A stretch of 64,000 nt of DNA, taken from Nannobrachium achirus (Eukaryota > Chordata > Actinopteri > Myctophiformes > Myctophidae). This document shows positions 31,320-42,612 of this stretch, one piece after another (position 1 is the first letter of the stretch; the number at the start of each line of letters is the position of its first letter). Made by a program: the position numbers and the translations under genes. The DNA lies in assembly GCA_963921795.1 (NCBI GenBank), contig OY997655.1, forward strand, positions 8,932,166 through 8,996,165. Reading direction: 5' to 3'. Under the pieces are notes generated by a model. The model was not told the DNA's origin and ran no database searches. It saw only the letters and a program-made list of their open reading frames with translations.

Positions 31320-33049
31320 CAGTGGCGCAGATCCAATAAATGCATAGGGGGGGACCTGTGCACGGGCGCGCGAAGCGCGCGCGCGCGCCCGATTTCGTTT
31401 TTTTTGCGTGCAGAGATCGGTTTTCGGGCGGTTTTACACCCTCATTTTCCTTCAGATACGGGCATTAACGGTTTTATGATGTATTATTTATTTACTTATC
31501 AAGTTATCACTAGTAGGCCTACTGCAATAACCAACACAACCAAAGCTTAAAACACACTTCAACACAAACACTGACATTAAACAGTCCTCTCGTCATAACC
31601 AACGTTTCTTTCATGTTTCTATGGTTAACTTTTTACCTCAAGAACACCGACTATAGCAGCAATTTGGCACAGCGACCGTTCATCACTCAAAACACTGGCC
31701 ACAATAAAATACAGTATCCTACTCAGAAATCAGAAGCATGACAGCATACAGGCATTAACGGTTTTATGATGTATTATTTATTTACTTATCAAGTTATCAC
31801 TAGTACTGCAATAACCAACACAACCAAAGCTTAAAACACACTTCAACACAAACACTGACATTAAACAGTCCTCTAGTCATAACCAACGTTTCTTTCATGT
31901 TTCTATGGTTAACTTTTTACCTCAAGAACACCGACTATAGCAGCAATTTGGCACAGCGACCGTTCATCACTCAAAACACTGGCCACAATAAAATACAGTA
32001 TCCTACTCAGAAATCAGAAGCATGACAGCATACAGGCATTAACGGTTTTATGATGTATTATTTATTTACTTATCAAGTTATCACTAGTACTGCAATAACC
32101 AACACAACCAAAGCTTAAAACACACTTCAACACAAACACTGACATTAAACAGTCCTCTCGTCATAACCAACGTTTCTTTCATGTTTCTATGGTTAACTTT
32201 TTACCTCAAGAACACCGACTATAGCAGCAATTTGGCACAGCGACCATTCATCACTCAAAACACTGGCCACAATAAAATACAGTATCCTACTCAGAACTCA
32301 GAAGCATGACAGCCGCTCAGCCGTCAGAACACTGAACACACAATACAATAATACAGTCCACAAGCAGTTGGCACAGGTTAGAACAGGCCGCCAGTCCAGA
32401 ACACAATACGGTATAAATGTCATTCATTACCCGGCTTGAGAATTGAAAATCCCTCCTCCTCCTCCTCCTCCTCCTGTCCTCCAGTCCTCTCGTCTCATTC
32501 TCACACACAGCCCAATTAACAACAAAGTAATCCTTTAGCTTCCTTGTCCGGCCAGGGTGGCAAAAAACAACAAAGTAATCCTTTCCTTGTCCAGGATGGC
32601 GGCATTCCTTATTAACTATTTGAAATGGCAGAACCAAAGTTATAAATATTGTGTTCTATTGAGTTTCAGGCTCAGCTGCAGCAGCAGTCTTCTGTCGTTT
32701 CTTAACTTTCATTTCTTGTTGCCAGATTTTGCGAGAGAAACAAGCAGCCAGCTATATGAAAACCAGCCTGGAATATTGTGTTTTTTATATAGCTGGCTGC
32801 TTGTTTCTAAGAACTTGGCAACACAGACCAAACCATTTTGCAGGAAAACAGAGGGGTGTTCTCATATAATAGCATCTATAAATCATTCAAAAAGCATCTT
32901 CGATCGTGTTTAGTGCATGATTTCAGAATTTAGACCACTATGTCCCTGACTGGGGGGGACGGGGGGTCTTCTGGAAGTGAATGGAGGGGACAAAATTGGA
33001 CCTGGAAGGGGACAAAAACACCTTGTCCCCCCCGCCATTTTCGCCTATG
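31320..33049. mobile_element. Element with 284 bp internal tandem units, target duplication AGCAAGGG
   Basis: It starts CAGTGGCGCAGATCC and ends CATTTTCGCCTATG. AGCAAGGG lies at 31312-31319 and 33050-33057, inside the start of the host element 31314-33922. The left end is GC-rich (GCGCGCGCGCGCGCCC). No transposase frame is visible; a hAT affiliation is inferred from the 8 bp duplication and CA...TG ends. Confidence 0.75.
31461..32312. repeat. Three tandem 284-290 bp units
   Basis: Units begin GGCATTAACGGTTTTATGAT at 31461, 31751 and 32035. The first has a 6 bp insertion (AGGCCT); otherwise the units are nearly identical. No frame is conserved. Nested inside 31320-33049. Confidence 0.95.
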
Positions 33050-33930
33050 AGCAAGGGTGTCACAAGGGAGGGGGGAGTGGGACTGAGTTACTAGGGCCCA
33101 AGGTGGAGGGGCCCTAGAAACTTTGACTATTGAAAAATAAGCTTACAGCTTGTAGATCTGCTATTTGAAAAGTCGTGAAAATGTGTGCAAATCTTTGAAT
33201 TAGCGCTGGGATGCGATTACAAAAATTAATCTAATTAATTACAGGCTCTATGATTAATTAACCGCAATTAATCACATTTTAATTGCACATCGATATTTGA
33301 CCTGAGAAGCATTTTTTTCAAGTAAAACACATTTTGTTGTACGAGTGAATCAACGAGTGAGTTTTTTAAATCTAAATTTCGCATCCACTGGGCCAAGCAA
33401 AGCACTCTGATCGGCTACTTCTCCCTTTGCGTTTGTTGTCTCTTCTTGGTTGGTGCATCGCTATGATCGGTATGCCCGAAACTGAAGGTTCTGTGGTGCA
33501 AAAACTAAGTGCGATTAAAATGCGTAAATGTTTTTAATCGCGTTAATTTTCTGTAATTAATTAATCGCAATTAATCAGTTAAAGTCCCAGCCCTACTTTG
33601 AATATGTATGTCTTTTTTTAAGCAAACATTTACTAACTCACAATCTTTTGCTTCTGGGGGGTCCCTGGAAGTGGAACTAAGTATTTTGAGATGGGGGGGG
33701 GTCCGTGGCCAAATACATCTCATTTTGGGGAGCACTCGATGCCGCGCTGTGAGCTTGTATTATCTGCTATTTTTCAATAGTTAAAGCACAAAATAAGGCG
33801 TAATAATGCGTTCCCAGTCTAAATGGGTCAAACCCCCTCCTCCCCCTATGAAGAACATTCATGGGGGGCCCTCAGTGAATCCTTGTACCCATGGGGCCCA
33901 GGATTTGGTGTTACACCCCTGGCTGTTACC

Positions 33931-34276
33931 ATGCAGGTTTAACTATTGAAAAATAGCAGATACACAAGCTCACAGCGCGGCACCGAGTGCCGCGCTGCAA
34001 GCTTGTAGATCTGCTATTTTTGAAAAATCATGAAAATCTTTGAATATTTCAAATCCTTCTGAGTTTCCTTTTTTTTTTGGAAAAACCTATGTTTCTATGT
34101 CAGTTGAGCTCAAACCTTTTCATGTGAAGGAACTCCAAAATGGTATGTATTTGGCCCACGGACCCCCATCTCAAAATATTTAGTTCCAGGGACCCCCCAG
34201 AAGCTAAATTTGAGTTAGAAATGTTCACTTAAAAAATACATATATTCAAAGATTTGCACACATTTTCACGACTTTT
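33931..34276. mobile_element. P-type element fragment with left hairpin
   Basis: Left hairpin at 33949-34021, then the CTCAAACCTTTTCATGTGAA core, ending at a single right-hairpin arm near 34277 (AAAAATAGCAGATCTACGGG) where the sequence changes. Confidence 0.55.
33949..34021. repeat. Hairpin repeat, class A
   Basis: Arms AAAAATAGCAGATACACAAG and CTTGTAGATCTGCTATTTTT; tip GCGGCACCGAGTGCCGC. Confidence 0.85.
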
Positions 34277-34904
34277 CAAAAATAGCAGATCTACGGGAGT
34301 CACGGGAAACCTTGTATAAGCCCCAGAACCAGAAGTTTGCAAAGTATGGATTTGACTAAAACTACAGTCGATTTTGTCAACAAAAATGTGTATATTTTGG
34401 CAGGCCTTGATGGTGTCATAATGATTGATATTACACATGGTTGCATGCTGAAAATAGCAAGGCTTTGTGAACTTGTAGATGATCTGCTATTGTCAGAGTG
34501 CAAGACCCAAACATAAAATGACTTGTTTTAATTTTACTGGATCTCTACTCCACTGGTCCCTCCCCTGATGTTAGTCTATAGTTTTTATTTGTTGATGAAA
34601 GTGTCAATATGATTATTTAGAATTAATGAGGATGAGGATGTCAGCCAAATCCATATTTTGCAAACCTGACATTTGCCTCTGTACTTGTTCTGCTCTTTTT
34701 TTCCCCTTCTACTACAAAACCTCTTCGCTGAAATTAGCTATTGTCTAGACTCTAGAAGATGGCTTTGTTCCAGGCTTAATGGGAAGATGTGAAAAAGACA
34801 ACCCAAAGTTTGGCACAATAATCCTCCCACATGTTTTGTTTGCGTGATCCCATTTTGCTAAGAGATATCTTGTCTAGTTTAATTTGATTTCCCATTGACT
34901 GTTA
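34277..34904. other. Spacer with hairpin half
   Basis: 34448-34495 carries a decayed hairpin arm (GTGAACTTGTAGATGATCTG). No gene is supported. Confidence 0.4.
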
Positions 34905-35936
34905 GGCTGGATTTAGACTGCAGTCAAATCTAGCCTGTATCTGCTTTAGTTCTCAAATCCAATCTTTTGGCCTGAGTGTTCACACTGCATTTGCAAGTGA
35001 CACAGATCTGATCTGTGTGTTCAGACTGATTTTAACAACTTCAACCCAAAGCCGCCCAGCGTAGACATATCTGCTTTGGTTACCGTGGTAACAACGTAGG
35101 CGCCATGACTTTTCTCTCTTTATGTGTTTTTACATTTTTCAGTTTTCCTCTGACATTGCAGTTAGGACCTTGTGAACCCATTTTCTGCCATGCTGTGAAA
35201 TATGTCTTCATAGATTGCCTTAATTGTTCCTGTACATTTCTCATGTACTGAGACATCCCCCCCAAAGTGCTAAAAGGCGTTGAATTTCTCCGTCTGTCCA
35301 CTGAATGCTGCTCGCCATTTCTTCTGTAGTGTAAAACGTATGCAGAACTGTTTTATTTTCATTGCACCCTTGCACTCTTGTAAATCAAAATGCATTTCTC
35401 GCGCTCTGTAATGACATCAGTGGTGCTCGGGTCGCGCTGCAAGTGACGCTTTGCACAGTTTGATAATATGTGACTTGGCTCGTTAGATCAGGTTAGTGCA
35501 TTATTCAGACTGAGACACATCTTTAGAAATCAGATTTGAATCAGATTTGAAACGACCTCTGGATGTGGTTTGTAAAAATCAGATTTCATGTGACCTGCTT
35601 GTGACCCGTCTGCATTTAGACTAATTTAAAGGTGATACACCATGAAATTTCACTTTTCCTATTTTAAAACCTTTTTTGGGGGGTCCCACTAGCACCTTCT
35701 ATCCCATTTCTGACCATTGTGTCTTTCTCTGGTTTTGGGAAGGCGGAGGTTAAAAGCATCCCACGGGTTCTCAAACCTAGCCTCAAACCTTTTGAAAAAC
35801 GTTTTTGGGACATAAACAATATGACATAAATACTTTTTAAATGCATGGTGTATCACCTTTAAGCAAATCAGATTCCAATCTTGATGTGACACAGATCTGA
35901 TTCAGGCTGGATGTGGCTGGCAGTGTAAATCAGGCC
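34905..35936. mobile_element. Harbinger-like non-autonomous element with TTA target duplication
   Basis: It starts GGCTGGATTTAGACTGCAG and ends CTGGCAGTGTAAATCAGGCC, inverted with few mismatches, flanked by TTA at 34902-34904 and 35937-35939. ACACAGATCTGAT is repeated inverted near each end. Three-base TTA/TAA duplications are typical of PIF/Harbinger. No transposase frame. Confidence 0.75.
35626..35862. mobile_element. TTAA element (AGGTGATACACCATG ends) nested in a Harbinger-like element
   Basis: TTAA at 35626-35629 and 35859-35862; ends AGGTGATACACCATG and CATGGTGTATCACCT. A larger copy of the same family lies just 3' of the PDI-derived gene at 46144-46558. Confidence 0.88.
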
Positions 35937-35977
35937 TTAGTCGCGTGCTTGAGTCAAATGTACCTGTAGTTACTTAC

Positions 35978-36157
35978 TCTACCAGCACTGTATGAGTGAT
36001 GGTGGACAGACAGCTTCCTGGATATGAAGGCAACGCACTCCCTCTCAATCAATAACTGTCCTTCACGGTAAAGCTCCTCAGTGTTAAAGGACCTTTCTGG
36101 GGCCGCTTGGTTAACATTTTCCTCACGCTCAGAGTTCAACAAACACTGAGGATTTTC
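35978..36157 (-). CDS. Candidate internal exon of an unidentified host gene
   Basis: A 180 bp segment, exactly 60 codons in one frame without stops, preceded on the minus strand by GCTTCTGCCTCCAACACAG (good acceptor) and followed by GTAAGT (strong donor). Both junctions fall on codon boundaries, so it would be a phase 0-0 exon. It begins ENPQCLLNSE and contains a hydrophilic FNTEELYREGQLLIEREC stretch, with no repeat character. It lies outside the recognised transposons, just beside the Harbinger-like element. I do not recognise the protein. Flanking exons were not found here, which would fit long transposon-filled introns, but chance is not excluded. Confidence 0.45.
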
Positions 36158-36825
36158 CTGTGTTGGAGGCAGAAGCATCAGACCGCATGACCTCCTTTCA
36201 CGCCCCCTGTTATCATTGCTGTCGGGAAAGAAAAAAAGAAAAAAAGAATGGCTTGTTGTAGATTAGCCGTGAAATTTCTATTATTATGATCTGAACCGCA
36301 TTCATTTTACCAGACATCCAGCGCTATATCACGTGGTCTTCATCCCCCATTACCATACTCACCACAGTTCCCAGTGCAATTCTTCAATCTGCATTGGCTG
36401 GGGGTTTCGGCCGACGCATCTTATCCCCGTGCGTTTCGCGTGCGCGATCCGTTCACGTAAATGTCGGCTCAAATAATCCACGTATGACTCAAGAGTAGAT
36501 ATGTGCATTTTCGCTCGCATAGCCCGCAGCACTCCTGCTATGCGAGCACTAACGTATAAACAGAAAATGAACGGCTGCTGGGAGCCTCTGGAAGGAATGG
36601 ACCTGACGTCACTTCTGCTTCATGTCAGACGAGCCATGCGCTATCGATGGACGAGTGGTGACTAGGGAAGGTTAGACGATCGCCGATTTTCGGATAAAAA
36701 TCATTTATTCTGTTTTTAATGACCCAGTACGGTAAAAGACGGCGCGGCTGAGACTCCTTGCTCAGATGTCCGGTATATTCCGGTTTTAATATTAAGGGGC
36801 TCCCCGTGGCTTGCAAAGTGTTAAC
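36158..36825. other. Spacer, possibly intronic
   Basis: No paired ends or coding segment recognised. Confidence 0.35.
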
Positions 36826-37189
36826 ACCAGTAAAACTCCCTAAATCGGGAGCTAAGCGACCATCAGGCCGCATACACAAACTTTAGAAGGCAATGGTAGC
36901 CAATCAGGAGGGAATAAGGGAAATGGGACAGATCCATGTTGATGACATGACTTTAGAGATACTGTGTACCGCTTTGCGTTATTTTAGGGCCAAATTTGTA
37001 GGAGCTGTGTCCAAAGATGTGTTTTGCAAGAATCGGCCTCATGGTGGCGCTAGTAGAGGGCCATGTGAGAAATGAGGGGTGAGGTTGTGGTTGGGCAGCC
37101 AAGGAGTGTGTGTGCAAAGTTTGGCATGGATAGGGGTAACGGTGCCAGAGATATGAGTAGGGGAAAAGTGTGACGCGTGACGTGTGACT

Positions 37190-37243
<54 letters not shown>

Positions 37244-37280
37244 AAGCCGGTGGAGGTTTTGATAGTAACTGCGACCTGAA
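36826..37280. repeat. G-type repeat (copy 3), uninterrupted
   Basis: Starts ACCAGTAAAACTCCCTAAAT and ends at GCGACCTGA. It provides the intact reference that shows where copy 2 at 16325 was interrupted. A (GACA)n tract lies at 37186-37243. Confidence 0.8.
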
Positions 37281-37710
37281 TGGGGCCCAAAAGTTTGAGC
37301 ACCAGTGATCTAGAAACATAGATATTTTCAGAAAACTGAAGGCATTTGTATAATCGGCCTTGGGTCTAAATGGGTTAATTCCCCCCAAAATAAACTCCTT
37401 CTGAATCCGAAACATTAAAACGTGTTATTTTGACACGTGTTGCATAATAATTACTGGAGCCGTCCAACAATAGATGGCAGCGACTGCAGCCTGCTGATTA
37501 ATTCCTCTTTAAACAATGGGCCTGTGTTTTTATGAAAGGCACAATATTTAAAAGTCGTTCCCGGAGACTGCATAATGAAGCTAGGGAGGATGTTTTTTTT
37601 TAATTGAATGTCAGATAAGATGTTCTGTGAAATAAAACTCTACTGAGCGGGGAGACAGTGGCTGTATTTAAAGCATTTAGGCCTAGAATTATTGAATGCT
37701 TTAACCAGTG

Positions 37711-37778
37711 AAAAATAGCAGATATACAAGCTCACAGCGCGGCACCGAGTGCCGTGAGCTTGTAGATCTGCTATTTTT
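37711..37778. repeat. Hairpin repeat, class A with shortened right arm
   Basis: AAAAATAGCAGATATACAAG left arm; right arm GTGAGCTTGTAGATCTGC; the tip has lost about 6 bp. Confidence 0.78.
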
Positions 37779-38104
37779 GGAAAAAGTCGTGAAAATGTGT
37801 GCAAATCTTTGAATATATGTCTTTTTTTAAGCGAACGTTTGTAACTCAAATTTTGCTTCTGGGGCGTCCCTGGAACTAAATATTTTGAGATGGGGACATT
37901 GGGGGTCCGTGGCCAAATAGGCTACATATCATTTTGGGGGTCCTTCACATGAAAAGGTTTGAGAACCACTGACATAGTAGTATCTCAAGTACAGGTCTCT
38001 CAAGAAAAGGACCTGCTGACATGGAAACATAGTTTTGGATTCAAAAGACACTTATGGAATTGGGTAAAAATCAGGTCAAAATTCCAATGTTCAAAAATGT
38101 TCAG

Positions 38105-38164
38105 AAATAGCAGCTCTACAAGCTCGCAGCTTGTGAGCTGTGAGCTTGTATATCTGCTATTTTT
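38105..38164. repeat. Hairpin repeat, decayed tip
   Basis: AAATAGCAGCTCTACAAGCT and AGCTTGTATATCTGCTATTT arms with tip GCAGCTTGTGAGCTG. Confidence 0.75.
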
Positions 38165-38224
38165 CAATAGTTAAAGCATAAAATAATAATACACAATACT
38201 GTGTAGCCGTGCTGAATGGGTTAA

Positions 38225-39470
38225 TAATACAATGATAATAATTGTGTCCGCTTTTATTGTGTTGTGGGAGGAGGGTATTGATGTCCAAGGACATCTGCTC
38301 TGCTGCATGGAATCTGGAATGTCTCCTCTTCATTCAACACAGCCCAAACATATCATAAAACAAGACCATCTACCAAAGCACCAACGTGTCGCAACACTTT
38401 GTGGGCTTTGTGAGCTTGTGTAGATACAGGCCTACTTGAGTGAACTCACTTTGCTATGGGGCTTTTAAGCCGTGACATCATTTTGTAGGCAGAGGAGAAC
38501 TCTGCCCCCAGAGCATTTTCTGTCCCTCGCTATTTCAACAGATCCGAGACAAAAATAACGACTAAAGTATAATTCTAACACTTTCCTTTCAACAACAAAG
38601 AGAAGAAAAATGTGTAAATAGTAAAAATTGTAAAAAGATTCACGGAAACTGGGGGCAGAAAATCTCCTCTGCCTACAAAATGATGTCATACTTAACAGCC
38701 CCATACTTTCCACAACTGCCACTTGCATTGATTAACTCTTTTACTGCCACAGAATTGAACAAAAAGCTCAATCCACTGCCAGCTAAATTGAGAATTGTCG
38801 CTCATCTTTGAAGGCCTACTGGAGAAATTTGGTTTCGACTATAAAGACAACAATTATATGGCAACGAAGAATAGAATGTCTACTTTGCAACAGAAAAAGA
38901 TTTCGAGTTTTTATCTTGTTCTGTTCATTAGCTAGAAGCTGCAGAATGTGGCCTAAAAACAGCTCTTTGAGAACATAAAGCTGAGAAAAATGCATTTTTG
39001 TGAAGAATACATTTTCAGGCAGAAATCTCTCTTTAGCCTTTTATTGTTGGCTTCAGTAACATCACACCTATGATCAGTGGTTGTTTACAAACAAATTCAA
39101 AAAAATAAAAACAAGAAAAAGTGTCTTTTTACACACTTTTAGTGTGTAAGAGAAGTAAGAGCAGTAGTAAGAGCAGTGCAGAACATTGACACAGTGACAT
39201 GAGCTTCAGCCTGAATCCTGCTTCAGCTTTCAGGGTTCTCTTTATCTCACTGTGACACTACTGTGACACTACATGTCTACAGTACAGAGTGTATATGTGT
39301 GTGTGCGTGCGTGCGTGCGTGTGTGTCATTCAGCCTGCACAGGGCCTGGGGCTCCATTCTGTTTCACTCCAGCCAGGCTCCTCCGGAAGGGCTCCACCGG
39401 GTCTGCTGAACTCGTACACGAGCCCATGGTCGATCTGTAAATTATACAAATACATAATTACTATAAAATA
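38225..39470. other. Spacer with one inverted pair
   Basis: 38450-38710 has inverted ends GGGGCTTTTAAGCCGTGACA and TGTCATACTTAACAGCCCC with inner CTGCCCCCAG/CTGGGGGCAG, a probable short foldback element. 39288-39325 is (TG)n/(CG)n. No gene is supported. Confidence 0.45.
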
Positions 39471-39613
39471 CATGAAAAATAGTACACCTTCAAGCTCACA
39501 ACGCGTCACAGCAGAATGCGTGGAGGTTGGGGGCCTACTATTTTCATCAAAAGGCCGTTTTAGAAATGTCAACCTCTGCCTCTCTAACATTCTATGCACT
39601 TCCTGCTTACCAC

Positions 39614-39655
<42 letters not shown>

Positions 39656-40728
39656 ATTATGTAAAAACAGCATTCATGGTCTGGAGAGGGCACTTTTTAC
39701 AGATGGATAAAAGGGCAGGGGCTCAAGCCCCCTTTGATGTCTATGTGAGCATGTGCATGGTGCTAAGTCTGATTTACAGAAAAAAGTTTGTTTTTCCACG
39801 ATGTGGAAATGAAGAAGTAGGCTCATCATCATCGTCGACTCATCATCTAAAATCATAGCCAGGAAAATATCAAATAGTTTATATCTAAACAAATCAATTT
39901 ACAATTTTGACATTTAGCAAATGACTTACAATAAGTTCATATATAACATAAAATGCAGTTATAGTAAATAGTTACCATGCATTTACTGTCACAGTGAAAT
40001 TCCCTTTATACCCTGTATACCTATATAAAATGTCACAATGCAACATAGCTCTGTTTACACAAAGCTGTACTCCCTCCAACTGTATATATGTTCCCCATTT
40101 TCAACAGTTTTTGCCAGACCCATGAAATGGGTAGGCCTACATAAGCAAATGTCGGTCTGTCCCTTTTCTATATAAAGGGTATATATGATGATGACATGAT
40201 GATGACATGCCTACAAAAGGCATGATGTCATAAATGATGATGACAGACAGGGGGTCTGGCACAACCAGGTTGACCTGGTCTAGTTATTTGTAACACTTGC
40301 TTTGGCAATGTAAACGTATGTTTTCTCATGCCAATAAAGCTCCTTTGAATTGAACTGAAAAGCTACATCATCAGCTACTGATGATGATGATGATGATGAT
40401 GATGATGACGATAAAAAGAAACCTCTCCCTCTCTCTCACACACGCACACGCATCGTACGCACGCACACACAAACTAAGCCAATAAATCCTAAATTCCCAT
40501 CAAATAATCCTAGTAGGCTGTGCAGTGCACGTACACTACACGCGGTACGTGCACGCGCGTGATAGGAACTCCACGTGTGTCCTGAGTAGCGACAAAAACA
40601 AACCAAGCACGTGGATCCTAACTGCTTGGATCAAGTTACTGATCCGGTCCGGATACGGAAACATTTCTTGCATGTATGTGTACGTGTAAATAGCCGGATG
40701 CAGTAGGCGGGCTCTAGACCGGATCCCA
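39471..40728. other. Spacer with microsatellites
   Basis: 39475-39546 is a decayed hairpin repeat. (TA)n at 39619-39651 and (GAT)n at 40379-40409. GCATTCATGGTCTGGAGAGG at 39671 is shared with 9266. No gene supported. Confidence 0.45.
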
Positions 40729-40866
40729 ATGTCGGAGTGGCAACACGTCGCAATGGAAAACCGTTACCCTATCTCACTGATCACTGACCATCCCCCCCAT
40801 CCCAGGCTTCCAGTTCCACACGGATGCTCTGTTATCACACAGTATACAACTATATACAGTATACAA

Positions 40867-41446
40867 CTATACAATACATACATGCACTGGATTGGAAGTC
40901 TTACTTTGGACAGTAGAATCGTGGCCTCTGTTCTCCGAGGGGTCTCTACGCGGAAGCCATTCTTCATTGGCCAAATCGCCCAGTTCGTCTGTCTCTTCGC
41001 GGCGGTGGCGGCGGTACATGGGTCTCTGCTGCTGCGGCGATGTGAGCCCCCGGGCGGGGGGATCCATCCTACACGGGGGTCGAGCTCCGTCGGGATCGGT
41101 TTCCACAATATCACGAGGCTCTTGATCCACTTCTGGACCCCGGTTCTTCGCGACTGGCACCATCTTCAATCTTTTTATCTTCAATACCAACGGCTACAGT
41201 GATCTTTTTCTCTTCTTCATCATCATCATCATCATGATCATCATCACGACCACCACCACCATTCGTGGGCGCTGCCTGGTCCTGAGTCACCAACGCGGGT
41301 AGGTTTGTAATCCTAATTCTAACAAAGTTTGTTTCTATCCGTGGATCTGCTCTGCTGCTGGCTGCTGCTCCGGCCAGGGGGGGAGGGTCGCACTTCGGCG
41401 GAATGATACCAGCAAGTTGAGGCTGAGTTGGCCTAATACATCTCAA
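40867..41446 (-). other. CpG-rich segment with two overlapping candidate coding frames
   Basis: On the minus strand, 41446-41111 reads an arginine- and acid-rich frame with a run of aspartates (from a (TCA)n tract at 41217-41235). 41163-40867 reads a second frame starting ATG (MVPVAKNRGPEVDQEP), continuing through RRHRREETDELGDLANEEWL to a GTAAGA donor-like site near 40910. The high CpG content and charged composition resemble a first exon at a CpG island. No family is recognised. Confidence 0.3.
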
Positions 41447-41639
41447 TATTCTAGTACTGCTAAATACTACTACCTACTACAATTACTATACTACTAATAC
41501 TATAAAACAACTGATTTCCGACAAAATGATCGCTTTTACCAACGTTTCTCTCTCTCTTTCTCTACTAACAGCCCGATGCATAAAACAATATAGTCCCTCG
41601 AGGCTGCTAGCAGCTAGCAGTGGCGTCAGTTCAGAACAA

Positions 41640-41702
41640 GCTAAGGTATGGCAACATGACTGGTGTCTGGTGAAGACACCAGTCATGTTGCCATACCTTA
41701 GC
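41640..41702. repeat. Perfect 63 bp hairpin (29 bp arms, 5 nt loop)
   Basis: Arms GCTAAGGTATGGCAACATGA... and the exact complement pair over 29 bp around the loop GGTGA. It is unrelated in sequence to the main hairpin family. It lies within a probable short element with GTGGCGTCAGTT and AATTGACGCCCC ends (about 41621-41795). Confidence 0.9.
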
Positions 41703-42076
41703 AACAGGCACGATGAAAAGTACATTTTTATTATTTCCCCCTGTCAACGTATGGCAGCTGCATACCCCTGCCATACCCAATTGACGCCCCTTAGCTAGGC
41801 AGGCGCAGAGTCGCTCTGGGCAGGCGGAGCCAGGACAGTCTGTTTACTTTTTTTTTTTATGAACGGTTTCCGGCTGTCCTCAAAACGACACCACGACCAA
41901 TTATGCATTCAAAAGTTGCGCAAGGACGTCTTTTATCATAATCCATAAAAAACATCAAACGAACGAACGGCCGTATTGGCCCTACTCGACCTCAAGAATT
42001 GGGGCGAACAGGAACGTTCAAAGCAGTATAAGAGTTAAATGCCATTGTGGTGGTGTAAGAATGTATAGTGATAACT

Positions 42077-42600
42077 ACCAGTAAGACTCCCTAATCGGGA
42101 GATAAGCGACCGTCAGGTCGCAGCGTGATTTTAGGGCAAAATTTGTAGGAGCAGTGTCCAAAAATGTGTTTGAAAAAATCGGCCTCGTGGTGGCGCTATA
42201 TGGGACAGATCCATGTTGATGACATGAGTGTAGACATACTGTGTAGCGATTTGCGTGATTTTAGGGCAAAATCTGTAGTAGTGTCCAAAAATGTGTTTTA
42301 AAAAAATCGGCCTGAAGGTGGCGCTAAATGGGACAGATCCATGTTGATGACATGACTGTAGAAATACTGTGTACCGATTTTAGGGCAACATTTGTAGGAG
42401 CAGTGTCCAAAAATGTGTTTTGCAAGAATCGGCCTCATGGTGGCGCTAGAAGGGGGCCATGTGAAAATTGATGGAGAGTGTGTGCAAAATTTGGCATGGA
42501 TCGGTTGTGGAGATATTCGCAGGGCAAATGTGTGACGTGTGACTGACTGACAGACAGACTGACTGACAGCCGGTGGAGGTTTTTTATAGTAATTACGCAA
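42077..42600. repeat. G-type repeat (copy 4) with triplicated interior
   Basis: The same start as copy 1; the ~120 bp block from GGCAAAATTTGTAGGAGCAG to GTGTAGCGATTTGCG occurs three times with variation. It ends near TTTATAGTAATTACGC, where the terminal palindrome is eroded. Confidence 0.8.
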
Positions 42601-42612
42601 TTTACACCCTAT

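Larger units (their letters stand above)
31314..33922. mobile_element. hAT-like element (copy of 9337-9896 family) broken by a second element
   Basis: It starts CAAGGGTGTCAC (interrupted after CAAGGG) and ends TGTTACACCCCTG. GCTGTTAG at 31306-31313 and GCTGTTAC at 33923-33930 form a 7/8 target duplication. Inside, besides 31320-33049, lies a P-type core with hairpin fragments and an AATTAATCGCAATTAATC-rich stretch (33210-33580). Confidence 0.7.
37668..38224. mobile_element. P-type element flanked by TTAA
   Basis: TTAA at 37668-37671 and 38221-38224; ends GCATTTAGGCC and GCTGAATGGG. Hairpins at 37711-37778 and 38105-38164, core GGTTTGAGAACCACTGACAT between. The most complete TTAA-flanked P copy. 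Confidence 0.8.

Noticed and set aside
39289-39858. Plus-strand frame of 189 codons
   Set aside because: Runs through (TG)n, a decayed hairpin repeat and (TA)n; no domain or splice support.
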